From the NCBI GenBank assembly GCA_016213845.1, contig JACQZN010000080.1, positions 37,872-101,871 of the forward strand: a DNA stretch of 64,000 bases, written 5' to 3'. The notes beneath the pieces are model-generated. The model did not search any database and had not been told where the DNA came from. It was given only the letters and a program-made list of their open reading frames with translations. This DNA is from Candidatus Wallbacteria bacterium. GTDB taxonomy: Bacteria > Muiribacteriota > UBA6191 > JACPRK01. The position numbers and the translations under genes are program-made. This document shows positions 25,707 to 34,543 of the stretch, in pieces (position 1 is the first letter of the stretch; each line of letters begins with the position of its first letter).

Positions 25707-26138
25707 TCAGGTCTGGACCGCGCGAACGGCCGCGCTCAGCTGCTCGGCGTCCAGCTGGCCCTTCGACTTCAACGTCTCGATGGTCTCCTGAAGCGAGCGG
25801 ATGCGCGTGCACATCAGCTTCAGCAGCGAAATCACGATGTGCGGATCGTCCTCGATACGCTCCAGCAGCTTGTCGCGCGACAGCACCATCAACCTGGCCG
25901 AACTTCGGACCGTCGCGGTGGCCAGCCGCGGCTTGCTGTCCAGCAACGCCATCTCGCCGAAGTAGTCGCCCTTGCCCAGCGTGCAGAGCACGGTCCGGAC
26001 TCCGTTGACGACGGCAGAGATCTCGACCGTGCCTTCCTGGATGACGTACATGGCGTCCCCGGCGTCGTCCTCGCTGAACACGACCGTCCCGTCGGGATAG
26101 AGCCGCCCGAAGAGGTCGGCCGCGCTGGCTGCTGCCAC
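25707..26138 (-). CDS. Single-domain cyclic-nucleotide-binding protein
   Basis: Predicted protein of 143 residues; start GTG 26138 has AAGGAGA upstream. It is one cNMP-binding beta-barrel (DGTVVFSEDDAGDAMYVIQEG, then GDYFGEMALLDSKPRLATATV, matching the phosphate-binding cassette) followed by a helical tail (MCTRIRSLQETIETL). No DNA-binding domain is attached. A close paralogue is encoded at 36990-37424. It lies 33 bp behind the HAD gene, third in an operon with the membrane protein at 26897-27334. It is likely a ligand-responsive partner or adaptor protein rather than a transcription factor. Confidence 0.88.
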   Translation of the reverse strand: MAAASAADLFGRLYPDGTVVFSEDDAGDAMYVIQEGTVEISAVVNGVRTVLCTLGKGDYFGEMALLDSKPRLATATVRSSARLMVLSRDKLLERIEDDPHIVISLLKLMCTRIRSLQETIETLKSKGQLDAEQLSAAVRAVQT

Positions 26139-26171
26139 TCTAATCTCCTTGGCGCTCCCTGGGCGCCCAGC

Positions 26172-26897
26172 TCAGGCCGCTCGCGGACGCGCGGGCGCCC
26201 TGCGCGGCAAGAGCCTCGTCAGCTCCGACAGCCCACGAATTCGCAGGCAGTCCGTGGCCGGGTGGGCCTGCATCGGGTCGAGCAGGACCGGCGTGATGCC
26301 GGCCCGGCGCGCTCCCAGCACGTCCACGGAGTACAGATCCCCCACGTGAATCGCCTCACGCGCCGCAAAACCCGTGCGGTCCAGCGCCATCTCGAAAATG
26401 CGCGGATCGGGCTTCTCGACACCCACGACGTGAGAATCGAGCACCGTCTCGAAGTAACTTCCCAGCGTCTTCCGCACCAGCCACGATTCCACCCGACCGT
26501 CGGCGTTGGAGACCACGGCCATCCGGTAGCCCGCCCGTCGCAGCGTCTCCAGCACCGGCTTCGTCCATGGCCTCACGTGAATCCACAATCCGACCTTCTG
26601 GTGGCGCGCCAGCAGCAGCGGCACCATCGCCTCGAACTGCCGGTCCGTCACGCCGGCCTCCCCCAGCATCACCTTGAAGTACTGCCGCCAGCGCGAGGCG
26701 TCGGTGGAGCCCTTTTCCTGCTCGACAATCCGGTCCATCTCGATCCGAGCGTGAACCTCCGAGCGCCGCAGCGCCGCAGCGGTCACGTCCGCGCCGACCT
26801 CCTGCGCAGCTCGCGCCAGGTATGGAAAGTCGACGAAGAGAAGCGTGTTGCCCGCGTCGAAGAGCACGAGCCGGATGCCGGGCGGAAGCGCGCCCAT
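26172..26897 (-). CDS. HAD-superfamily hydrolase
   Basis: Predicted protein of 241 residues. Motif I is VLFDAGNTL (the second catalytic residue position is Gly instead of Asp-x-Asp, so it has D-x-G-N-T). Motif II is VVSNAD. Motif III is the lysine in VGVEKPDPRIF. Motif IV is HVGDLYSVDVLGA. The helical cap between residues 20 and 95 marks subfamily I. D-x-G-N-T occurs in several HAD phosphatases whose substrate is unknown. ATG 26897 overlaps the upstream stop (TGATG), so translation is coupled to the membrane protein. A cNMP-domain gene follows. Confidence 0.88.
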   Translation of the reverse strand: MGALPPGIRLVLFDAGNTLLFVDFPYLARAAQEVGADVTAAALRRSEVHARIEMDRIVEQEKGSTDASRWRQYFKVMLGEAGVTDRQFEAMVPLLLARHQKVGLWIHVRPWTKPVLETLRRAGYRMAVVSNADGRVESWLVRKTLGSYFETVLDSHVVGVEKPDPRIFEMALDRTGFAAREAIHVGDLYSVDVLGARRAGITPVLLDPMQAHPATDCLRIRGLSELTRLLPRRAPARPRAA

Positions 26898-27334
26898 CAA
26901 GCCACCGTCGAGGATGCGAACGGCTCGGACCCGCCTGTCGAGCCCGCGCAGCCTCCGCCGGAATCACTCGGGGATGTTGACTGTGCGCTCCGGACGGCCT
27001 TCGCTCCGCAATTGAGCACCATCGCGCCGAAGATCGTCAGCAGCACGACTCCCAGCGCCGCCACCAGCGTGTGAGTCTGCAGCGCGGACTTCACACCCTG
27101 CAGCCGCGCGCCGGCCGCCGTCAGCTGCTGGCGAATCTCCGCCACCTCACCCGAGGAGGACGCCGACCTCAAGGTCTCGGCGGCCGCTCCCAGGTCGAGG
27201 TCCAGCCGGCTCAGGCAGGCGACGATCAGGAACCACCCCACGGCGGCCCCGATGATGCTGCCCCCGAAGACCATCTTGCAGAGGCCTGCCGATTTGCAGG
27301 CCGGGCGCGAATCGCAACCTCCGGCTACGGTCAT
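26897..27334 (-). CDS. Small membrane protein
   Basis: Predicted protein of 145 residues; GGGAGGAAAC precedes ATG 27334. A Cys-containing N-terminus (GGCDSRPACKSAGLCK) is followed by a transmembrane helix (IIGAAVGWFLIVACL), a helical segment, a second transmembrane helix (LVAALGVVLLTIFGAMVL) and a Ser/Gly-rich tail. I recognise no family. It is the first gene of the membrane protein-HAD-cNMP operon. Confidence 0.7.
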   Translation of the reverse strand: MTVAGGCDSRPACKSAGLCKMVFGGSIIGAAVGWFLIVACLSRLDLDLGAAAETLRSASSSGEVAEIRQQLTAAGARLQGVKSALQTHTLVAALGVVLLTIFGAMVLNCGAKAVRSAQSTSPSDSGGGCAGSTGGSEPFASSTVA

Positions 27335-27497
27335 GTTTCCTCCCGCGTGACTGGATGGATGAAAGGACTCCCGGGCCCCGCGCGTGCCTGGGCCAGCGCC
27401 TCCGAGCGCCCCAGTATCGTGACACCGGGCGGCCCGTCGAGTCAAGCCGCCCCCCCTGCGCTATAGTGCGCTCGGGGCCGGCCAGCGCCGGCATGCG

Positions 27498-28151
27498 ATG
27501 CGAGCAGCGCTCAGGAAACAGGTCGCCAGGCGAGCCGCCGAGCTGATGTACCACGACGGCGTCAAGGAGTACCTGCGCGCCAAGCGAAAAGCCGCGCGCG
27601 AGCTCGGCACCACCGTCTACCCGAACAACCTCGAGATCAAGCAGGCCCTGGATCTCCTGGCGGACGAGCTCGAGGGGCCGGCCAGGACCGTTCGCCTCCT
27701 GGCCCTGCGCCGCCGCGCCCTGGAGGTCATGCTCACGCTGGAACCCTTCTCACCGCGCCTCATCGGTAGCGTCCTCTCCGGCCAGATCCGGCGAACCAGC
27801 GACATCGACATCCATGCGTTCACCGACGTCCACGAGCACCTGGCCGATCGGCTTTCGGCCGCAGGTCTGGAGCCGGCCCTGGAGATCGTGCGCGTCCGCA
27901 AGGGCGGCCAGGACCGCGACTTTCCCCACTACTACGTCGAGTTCCCCGAGGGACTGGCCGACATCTCCGTCTATCCCGCCGACGAGCTCAAACGCCCCCA
28001 GCGAAGCTCCGTCACGCATCGCACGATGGAGCGGGCCACCATCGGCCGGCTGCGGCGCCTCCTGGCCCAATCCGAAGAGACAGGCCAGCTGGTGGCCTCG
28101 GAGCCGGGCGGCCCGGCGAGGGCGGGCGACCCGGACGACACCGGCGCCTGA
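27498..28151 (+). CDS. Nucleotidyltransferase-fold protein
   Basis: Predicted protein of 217 residues. Residues near 90-110 contain GSVLSGQIRRTSDIDIHAF, the polymerase-beta-type nucleotidyltransferase pattern G-S-x(n)-(S)-D-I-D-I, in which the two aspartates bind metal and nucleotide. The N-terminal half is helical. The C-terminal part (PHYYVEFPEGLADISVYPAD) supplies a possible third acidic strand. It could modify a small molecule, a tRNA or a protein; the substrate cannot be told. A TATAGT -10-like box at 27462-27467 lies about 30 nt upstream. It is convergent with the CHAD gene. Confidence 0.8.
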   Translation: MRAALRKQVARRAAELMYHDGVKEYLRAKRKAARELGTTVYPNNLEIKQALDLLADELEGPARTVRLLALRRRALEVMLTLEPFSPRLIGSVLSGQIRRTSDIDIHAFTDVHEHLADRLSAAGLEPALEIVRVRKGGQDRDFPHYYVEFPEGLADISVYPADELKRPQRSSVTHRTMERATIGRLRRLLAQSEETGQLVASEPGGPARAGDPDDTGA

Positions 28152-28160
28152 GCGCGGCGC

Positions 28161-29084
28161 TCACGTCGGCCCCTCGCCCTCGCTCTGTCCCGAAACCCAC
28201 GCGTCCAGCAAGGCGAGCGGACCGTCCTCTTCGGCCCGGTGTCGTCGCCAGCGCTCCACGAACCGCGCTAGCTCCCGATCCCGCTTGCGTCGCTCGCTTG
28301 CGGCCAGCAGGGCCAGCCCCTGCGTCAAGGCCGGCTCGCCGAGCGATCGCCGGGTCTCCTTGGAGAGCGCTCGCAGGCCGAGCCCCCACACATGGTGATC
28401 CTGCACGTGCCCGAGCCGCCCCTGCACGCGCGTCGCAAGCTCGATCCCCGCATCCAGCGCGCGGCATCCCGCGGCCGGCAGGACCTCGCGCACCGTCTCG
28501 AGCGCATAGCGAAGCCGCTTCGCCGCGATGCGCATCCGGTGGGCAGCCTCGAAGTCCGCGTGTGAAAGCACTCCCGCCTCGCTCTCGAGCAGCTCTCCGT
28601 ACAGCTCACCCAGCGCCTGACGGATCGGTCCGTTCAGGCCAGCGCGCGCCACGCCGGCCCCTTGCGCGGCGGCCCGTCTGGCCGGGCGGGCTTCCGCCAG
28701 AAACCTCGCGACCGACTCCCGCATCGGATGCAACGCATCTTCCCGCTCCATTCGTGCCCGGTTCCGGGCGAAACCGAGCGCCCGGGCCGCCCTCGGATCG
28801 CCGCCAGGACGCAGCGTGCCGAGATGTCGCAACAGCACGTCCCGGTCCCGCACGCCCCCCAGCCCCTCGGCCAGCGCGCCCGACAGTTCCTTCAGCCGGC
28901 GCCTTTTCGGTTTGCCCAGCGACTTGCCGAAGAGCCTGAGCATCGTGCGCAGCCGGCGCGCGCCGACACGCGCCTGGTGAACCGTCTCGATCGCCTCATC
29001 CCCGCGCGCGATCCTGCGGCAGCCTTCTTCCAGAGTCGCCAGCGCCCGCTCCACCAGCAGGCGTTCGGCCCCGGAAGCCGCCAC
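28161..29084 (-). CDS. CHAD-domain protein
   Basis: Predicted protein of 307 residues, start GTG 29084. The CHAD domain is a helical fold with conserved histidines and basic residues that binds polyphosphate. It is recognised by ETVHQARVGARRLRTMLRLF at the N-terminus and the second repeat AHRMRIAAKRLRYALETVREVL. It starts 5 nt after the stop of the PPX/GppA gene, so the two are co-transcribed. The pairing with a polyphosphate-degrading enzyme strongly supports a polyphosphate-binding role. Confidence 0.92.
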   Translation of the reverse strand: MAASGAERLLVERALATLEEGCRRIARGDEAIETVHQARVGARRLRTMLRLFGKSLGKPKRRRLKELSGALAEGLGGVRDRDVLLRHLGTLRPGGDPRAARALGFARNRARMEREDALHPMRESVARFLAEARPARRAAAQGAGVARAGLNGPIRQALGELYGELLESEAGVLSHADFEAAHRMRIAAKRLRYALETVREVLPAAGCRALDAGIELATRVQGRLGHVQDHHVWGLGLRALSKETRRSLGEPALTQGLALLAASERRKRDRELARFVERWRRHRAEEDGPLALLDAWVSGQSEGEGPT

Positions 29085-29089
29085 GGCGC

Positions 29090-30619
29090 TCAGGCCTCCG
29101 TCCAGGGGTTCTCGACGATGACGCGCCGCTCGAAGGCCTTTTCGAAGAGGTCCTTCTTGCCCTCGCCGCCCAGGCAGTCGAGAGTGCTGACCCGCCCGCT
29201 GACCGGTTTGATCGTCACCGTCTTGCGATCGAACCGCACGCGCAGGGCGTCGACGGCCTGGGAGTGCGAGCGGTCGAAACCGTCGGCGAGCCTCACGATG
29301 CCTGCCAACCTCTCCACCCGCTGGCGATCGGGGCGGTCGAGCCGGGCGTAGGCCTCGTGCTTCTCGCTCGGAAAGGCCTTGCGGTGGTACCGGGCAATCA
29401 GCGCCACCATGTCGCGCTCGCGTCCCGGCAGCTTCAGCAGCTCGCTTCGCTGGATCAGCTCGTAGCTGTGCTTGTGGTGGGACCGCATCTCCACAGAGAG
29501 CCCGATGTCGTGCAAGAGCGCGCTGAGCGCCAGAAGGTTTCGATCCGAGGGGTCGAACCGGTAGTGGGCCGAGAGCGCGTCGAAGATCTCTAGGCTCAGG
29601 TCGCGCACCTTGAGCGCATGGCGGATCTCTGGCGTCTCCGCTTCCTCCAGCGGCCGCGAGGCCAGCGCCAGGATCGTGCGGAACATGTTCTGCTTGACGC
29701 GGATCGATTCCTCGACCACCACGCCGTACTTGAGACCCTTGTCGAGCGTGATCAGCTCCTTGAATCCGTACGTCTCCATCAGCGTCTTCACCACGCCCGC
29801 TCCCCCGACGATGATGTCGGCGCGGTTGGGATTGAGGCCCGCCGTCGACTTGCGCTGCGCGACCTTCTTCTCCATCAGGGACAGGTACATCTCCCGGACG
29901 GCCTTGAAGGGCAAATGAAAGAACGTGCCCGAGAGCACGGCGCCAAATCGCAGGACCTGCTTCATCTGGAGAAGGTTCATGACCGTGCCGCCGCTGCCAT
30001 AGAGCACCCTGCCGCTGGGATCGACCAGCTTCGGTGGGAGGGTCTTCTTCAGCTCCGACTTGATGTGCTTCTCCATGGCCTCGATCTCCGAGCGCTTGGG
30101 CGGATCGGATCGCAAGAACCTCTCGCTCAGGATGACGGCGCCGACCTCGGCTGAGCGGGCTTCACGTAGCTCGCGCCCTTGCCCCAGGACCAGCTCGGTG
30201 GAGCCGCCGCCCACGTTGAACAGGATGTAGGGGCCCTCGGCGAATCCGGGCTCATGGCTGCACGCCAAGGCGACCAGCCGGGCCTCCTCGGAGCCGGACA
30301 GGATCTCGAGCTCGAAACCGGTCTCCCTGGAGACCCGATGCGCGAAGTCCGCCTGGTTGAGAGAGCGGCGCACTGCCGAGGTGGCCACGGCGCGGGAGCG
30401 CTCCACGCCGAAGCGGTTGCAGATTTCCCGGTACTCCTTGAGGGTCTGGATGGCCCGGGACTGGGCCTCCCGGGACAGCACGCTGGTTCGAGTGACGCCC
30501 TCGCCCAGCCTGGGTGTGTCCTTGATGTCGTAGACGACGTCGAAACGGCCGTCGTCATCCATGTGGACGATGAGTAGATGGAGCGAGTTGGTTCCGCAGT
30601 CGATGGCCGCTAGCCGCAT
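29090..30619 (-). CDS. ppx: Exopolyphosphatase / pppGpp phosphatase family protein
   Basis: Predicted protein of 509 residues. The enzyme removes terminal phosphate from polyphosphate and/or the 5' phosphate of pppGpp. Motifs: AAIDCGTNSLHLLI (phosphate 1 loop), ATSAVRRSLN, ILSGSEEARLVALA, and FNVGGGSTELVLG (phosphate 2 loop). The C-terminal third has HD-like features (LSALLHDIGLSVEMRSHHKHSYELI). Family members begin at M-(R/K)-x-A-x-IDxGTN, so ATG 30619 is preferred over GTG 30628. TATAGT lies exactly 7 nt before this ATG and no ribosome site is seen, which suggests a leaderless message. Next is the CHAD gene. Ppx versus GppA cannot be separated by eye. Confidence 0.93.
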   Translation of the reverse strand: MRLAAIDCGTNSLHLLIVHMDDDGRFDVVYDIKDTPRLGEGVTRTSVLSREAQSRAIQTLKEYREICNRFGVERSRAVATSAVRRSLNQADFAHRVSRETGFELEILSGSEEARLVALACSHEPGFAEGPYILFNVGGGSTELVLGQGRELREARSAEVGAVILSERFLRSDPPKRSEIEAMEKHIKSELKKTLPPKLVDPSGRVLYGSGGTVMNLLQMKQVLRFGAVLSGTFFHLPFKAVREMYLSLMEKKVAQRKSTAGLNPNRADIIVGGAGVVKTLMETYGFKELITLDKGLKYGVVVEESIRVKQNMFRTILALASRPLEEAETPEIRHALKVRDLSLEIFDALSAHYRFDPSDRNLLALSALLHDIGLSVEMRSHHKHSYELIQRSELLKLPGRERDMVALIARYHRKAFPSEKHEAYARLDRPDRQRVERLAGIVRLADGFDRSHSQAVDALRVRFDRKTVTIKPVSGRVSTLDCLGGEGKKDLFEKAFERRVIVENPWTEA

Positions 30620-30699
30620 GGGTGGCACTATAGCGAATCGGGCATCCGGACGGGACTTTGAGATCGGTCGCCCGAGTTACCGGGGCCCGCCGAATTCTG

Positions 30700-30728
30700 T
30701 TTACAGCAGGGGCTCTCCGGGGTATACT
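30700..30728 (+). promoter_or_regulatory. Sigma-70-like promoter of the zinc-ribbon gene
   Basis: TTTACA (30700-30705), a 17-bp spacer and TATACT (30723-30728). The transcript would have a leader of about 105 nt before ATG 30839. Confidence 0.65.
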
Positions 30729-30838
30729 CCTCCGTGGCCGGTTCATGGAGCTCCTTTGCCTTGGCTCGGGAGGGCTGGAAAAGGGGTGGGACTCCTTGGG
30801 CCAATCAGGTTCTTCACCAGGTTAAAGGAGTTTTGGGC

Positions 30839-31147
30839 ATGCCATTCGAGGACAAGAAGGTCATCTGTAGGGATTGCGGCAAGGAGTTCATCTTCTCGGC
30901 GGGCGAGCAGGAGTTCTTCGCCCAGAAGGGGTTCACAAACGCTCCGTCGCGCTGCAAGCCTTGCAACGCCAACCGCAAGGCATCCGCAGCCAGCGGCGAG
31001 GGCACCTCGGCGGGGGGGGCCGGCGCGGGCCCCCGGCAGATGCACGACGTCACCTGTGACAAGTGCGGCAAGCAGACGCGCGTTCCGTTCCGGCCCACGG
31101 GCAGGAAGCCCGTTTACTGCAAGGAATGCTTCCAGGAGATGCGGTAA
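30839..31147 (+). CDS. Small double zinc-ribbon protein
   Basis: Predicted protein of 102 residues; AAAGGAG precedes ATG 30839. Two cysteine knuckle pairs form separate ribbons: CRDCGKEF...CKPCNANR near the N-terminus and CDKCGKQ...CKECF at the C-terminus. The halves are joined by a Gly/Ala-rich linker. The first half matches the pattern of the probable zinc-ribbon family often seen in Chloroflexi and uncultured phyla (DKKVICRDCGKEFIFSAGEQEFF), and the second matches CxxC-x(n)-CxxC proteins. Function is unknown; nucleic acid or protein binding is possible. It has its own promoter and a downstream hairpin. Confidence 0.88.
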   Translation: MPFEDKKVICRDCGKEFIFSAGEQEFFAQKGFTNAPSRCKPCNANRKASAASGEGTSAGGAGAGPRQMHDVTCDKCGKQTRVPFRPTGRKPVYCKECFQEMR

Positions 31148-31155
31148 CGCGGTGA

Positions 31156-31213
31156 GCACGCCCGGGCTCGCAGCCCGGGCATCTCGCCGTGCCGCATCCG
31201 TGGTGTTTTTTTT
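31156..31213 (+). terminator. Probable terminator after the zinc-ribbon gene
   Basis: A perfect 9-bp inverted repeat GCCCGGGCT-CGC-AGCCCGGGC (31160-31180) can be extended by GCAC/GTGC. A run of eight Ts at 31206-31213 follows 25 nt later. The gap is longer than in a canonical terminator. Confidence 0.5.
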
Positions 31214-31764
31214 CGGTCGCTATTCGGCGCCCCCGGCAAGCCTCCCTCCCGAGAGCCGGTCCTTGGGCGCCGAGTTCGACTTGTTCCTGCCCCGAACGCA
31301 ACCGGCAGGTGTTGATCATTTCTTACTGGCACAGTTGCCATCCGAGCTCGCGAAACCCCGGGGGAATCGCAAGTTCGAGAGTCTCGTTTCCATTTCGGGA
31401 CGGCGGCTCGGCGTCCGTTGCTCGGAGCCCGGTCTGCCTTCTCCCTCATATCGCCGCGACGGCCTCGCGCCGGTCGATCTCGACCGGATCAGCGCGCTCA
31501 TGATTTGCCGCCGCGGTCTCACCATTCTTGCTTCGATGAGAGGCGCCTTCCACGCGCTGTCCGCCCAGAGCGGATCGGCTGGGAGCTTGCCGCGTGCTGC
31601 AGAGCCGCCGCGCCCCGCGGGCCCATCCGCCCGGCGCCGTGCGTGCTTGCGTGCCAGACCGGCGCCGACTACGGCGCCCTGCGAGCCATGCTCCCGCGTT
31701 TCGCGCCGGATCACCGCCTCTCTTCGCCCGCAAGGAATCCACCTTTCGGAGGTCGTCTTCCCCG
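31214..31764 (+). promoter_or_regulatory. Long gene-free leader region upstream of RNase E/G
   Basis: About 550 nt without a credible gene between the terminator-like T run and the RNase E/G start. Several GC-rich inverted segments could fold in RNA, but I see no clear sigma-70 promoter. In other bacteria the rne message has a long structured leader used for autoregulation; a similar role here is inference. Confidence 0.3.
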
Positions 31765-34497
31765 ATGAAGAGAATGCTCATCAACATGGTCGACGTCGAA
31801 GAGAGTCGCATCGCGATCGTCAGCGACGGCGGCCTCGAGGACTTGTACGTCGAGTCGGCCGGGCGCGAGCAGGTCAAGGGCAACATCTACAAGGGCGTCG
31901 TCGTCAGCATCGCCAAGAGCCTTCAGGCGTGCTTCGTCGACTTCGGCGGTAGCCGCGCCGGGTTCCTCCCGATCGACGAGATCGACCCCAAATTCTACCG
32001 GGCTGCCGACGGCAGCCGGGCGGCTTCGCACGGCAGCCAGAGGCCGCCGATCCAGGACGTCATCCGCGTCAAGCAGGAGCTCCTGGTGCAGGTCGTCAAG
32101 GAGGAGATCGGCACCAAGGGCGCCAGCCTCACGACCTACATCTCTCTGCCGGGCCGCTACCTGGTGTTGATGCCGGGCTCCGAGGAGGTCGGCATCTCGC
32201 GCAAGATTGACGACGATTCGCAGCGCAAGCGGCTGCGCGAGATCATCGACTCTTTCGACGTCCCGGAAGGCGTCGGCGTGATCGTGCGTACGGCCGGCAT
32301 AGACAAGACCAAGACCGAGCTGGTCAAGGACTTCAACTACTTGCGTCGTCTCTGGACCGCGATCGAGGACGCCACGGCCCATTGCAGGGCGCCTGCGCTC
32401 ATCTACCAGGAACGCGACATCGTCACCCGGGCGATTCGCGATCACTTCAGCAACGACATCCAGGAGATTATCGTCGACAACAAGGAGGTCTTCGAGCGGG
32501 CCCTGGAGTTCATGAAGACCTTTCTTCCGCGCCACCAGCGCATCTTGCAACTCTTCGAGGAGAAGAAGCCGCTCTTATCGCACTTCAAGATCGAAGACCA
32601 GATCGACACCATCTACCAGCACCAGGTCCGGCTTCCGTCCGGCGGCTCCATCGTCATCGACCCGACCGAGGCGCTCGTCTCGATCGACGTCAACAGCGCC
32701 AAGTCGACCCAGGAGCGCACCGCCGAGGAGACCGCCCTCCGCACCAACATGGAGGCCGCCGAGGAGGTGGCCCGGCAATTGAGGCTGCGCGACCTGGGCG
32801 GCATTATCGTGATCGACTTCATCGACATGAAGGACAGCAAGCACAAGCGGCAGGTGGAGCGCTGTCTGAAGAACTCTCTGAAGGTCGACAAGGCCCGGAT
32901 GCACGTCGGCAAGATCTCCAAGCTGGGACTGGTGGAGCTCTCCCGGCAACGGCTCAAGCCGGCCATCATGGATCGCAACTACCTGCTCTGCCCGGACTGC
33001 AACGGCATCGGCATGGTGAAGTCCACGGAGGCCAAGGCGCTGATCCTCTTGCGCAAGGTCCAGAGCGCCGCGGCGGACGGGAACCTCTACATGGTGCGCG
33101 GCCACCTGCCGATCGACGTCTATACCTACCTCCTGAACAAGAAGCGGGACGAGCTGGCACGCATCGAGCGCGACTGCCACGTGCGTCTCGACTTTGCCCT
33201 CAAGACGGGATTTGACGAACAGGTGTTCAATCCGGAGTGTCTGGAGCTTTTCACTCGGATACCCGATGAGGCGGCCGCGTCGGCCCACCGCAGCGCCGCG
33301 GTCCGGGATTCGGCCATCCTGGCAGACCTCCAGAAGGAAGCTGCCGTCGGCCACGACCGCGCTCGCTCCGAGATTGATCTGCCGGACCACTCGGAGCTGC
33401 CGGACTTCGATCCGCCGGCCGCCGACGCGGAGGGCACCGTGGCTGCGCGTCCGCCGGCGCCCGTATCGCCACCGCCCGGCGGGTCCGCAGGGCGCGATCG
33501 TGATGCCCACCAACACCACCGCAGGGACGGGGGTCGCCCCAGAGACCGCCATCCGGGCTCGGCCCAGCCGGGACAAAGGCTCGGCACGGCGCGCGAACCC
33601 GGCGCCCCGCGGCGAGTGCAGGTTCGCACCGGCCTGGAGGGTTCGCCCGACGCGGCAGCTAGCCGCCCCGGCGCGCAGTCTCCCCGCGACCATGGGCGTG
33701 ACGCCCATGCTCCGAGAAACCACCGCGATCGCGGCCAGCAGCGCGGGCATCCGCATGAACGCCCGGCGTCGCCGGCCGGCGGGGGCCGTGCCCCCGCAAA
33801 CGGGGGCGGTCCGCAGCGAGCAGACACGGCTGCCACCGCCACTATGCCGCCGGAAGCGGCTCAGCCGTATCCCGAGCGCCGCGATCCTGTGACCGGTGAG
33901 CTCGAGCGCGGCGGCCGGCGGCGGCGACGCAGGCGAGGCCGCGGAGGCCGCGGCGGGCTGCACGGACAGCCGGCGATGGACCATGCGGGCGCACCAGGCG
34001 CTTCATCGGGCGAGCAAGAAGACTTTGCCGAGCACGATCCGGCGCAAGCCCAGCTCTTCCCCGTCGAACCGGGCGACGATGCCTCGGGCGCTTTGGAGCC
34101 CTCGACGCCGGAATCGGGGGATGGCGGACCGTCGTACCCGCCGGCCGGTGCCTCCGAACGTACTGCCCGGCCCCGGCCGGAGCCGCCCTCCCGCGAGCTC
34201 GAAGTAGCGCTTCGCGCCGATGAGCTCGACGGGCAGCCGAGGCTCCCGCTGACGGACTTCGGCGAAGAGGGGCCCGCAGCTGAAGGTGCTTCCCAGGCAC
34301 CGGTAGGCGGCGCTGCCCAGCCCCGCGGCCGGTTCGCGGGCCACCGCGACCACGCGCCCGGACATCGTGCCGCCCACCCCTCGCCAGCCGTCGAAGCCTC
34401 GGAGCAGCGCCGCAACCGCCGCCGCCGCCGCCGGGGACGAGGTCACGGCCGCGGAGCGCCGGCAGCTTCCGCACCCGCGCCGGACGGCCAGCCCTAG
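31765..34497 (+). CDS. rne: Ribonuclease E/G family endoribonuclease with long Arg-rich tail
   Basis: Predicted protein of 910 residues. It cleaves single-stranded RNA 5' of AU-rich sites in mRNA decay and rRNA/tRNA processing. An S1 domain lies at the N-terminus (KGNIYKGVVVSIAKSLQACFVDFG). The catalytic core has the magnesium-binding aspartates in SIDVNSAKS and IDFIDMKDS, and the zinc-link CPDCNG. The core ends near residue 510. The remaining 400 residues are low-complexity, rich in Pro, Gly and Arg, with basic clusters (RRRRRRRGRGGRGG and a second near the end) typical of the RNA-binding and degradosome scaffold half of RNase E. GGAGG lies 13 nt before ATG 31765, which is a long spacing. 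Confidence 0.93.
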   Translation: MKRMLINMVDVEESRIAIVSDGGLEDLYVESAGREQVKGNIYKGVVVSIAKSLQACFVDFGGSRAGFLPIDEIDPKFYRAADGSRAASHGSQRPPIQDVIRVKQELLVQVVKEEIGTKGASLTTYISLPGRYLVLMPGSEEVGISRKIDDDSQRKRLREIIDSFDVPEGVGVIVRTAGIDKTKTELVKDFNYLRRLWTAIEDATAHCRAPALIYQERDIVTRAIRDHFSNDIQEIIVDNKEVFERALEFMKTFLPRHQRILQLFEEKKPLLSHFKIEDQIDTIYQHQVRLPSGGSIVIDPTEALVSIDVNSAKSTQERTAEETALRTNMEAAEEVARQLRLRDLGGIIVIDFIDMKDSKHKRQVERCLKNSLKVDKARMHVGKISKLGLVELSRQRLKPAIMDRNYLLCPDCNGIGMVKSTEAKALILLRKVQSAAADGNLYMVRGHLPIDVYTYLLNKKRDELARIERDCHVRLDFALKTGFDEQVFNPECLELFTRIPDEAAASAHRSAAVRDSAILADLQKEAAVGHDRARSEIDLPDHSELPDFDPPAADAEGTVAARPPAPVSPPPGGSAGRDRDAHQHHRRDGGRPRDRHPGSAQPGQRLGTAREPGAPRRVQVRTGLEGSPDAAASRPGAQSPRDHGRDAHAPRNHRDRGQQRGHPHERPASPAGGGRAPANGGGPQRADTAATATMPPEAAQPYPERRDPVTGELERGGRRRRRRRGRGGRGGLHGQPAMDHAGAPGASSGEQEDFAEHDPAQAQLFPVEPGDDASGALEPSTPESGDGGPSYPPAGASERTARPRPEPPSRELEVALRADELDGQPRLPLTDFGEEGPAAEGASQAPVGGAAQPRGRFAGHRDHAPGHRAAHPSPAVEASEQRRNRRRRRRGRGHGRGAPAASAPAPDGQP

Positions 34498-34543
34498 GCC
34501 CGGAATCCTTCCCGCTGAGCCGGGGCGACTCCGCGGCGGCCCG

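Noticed and set aside
25252..25812. 186-codon minus-strand open frame covering the murG end, the gap and the cNMP gene
   Set aside because: It is Arg/Gly-rich shadow sequence overlapping two well-supported genes.
33480..33840. Possible frameshift in the RNase E tail
   Set aside because: The segment looks compositionally odd (His/Arg/Gly-rich), but the same frame resumes clear Arg-rich scaffold sequence and continues to a normal stop. Disordered tails vary widely, so I see no firm evidence of an error.
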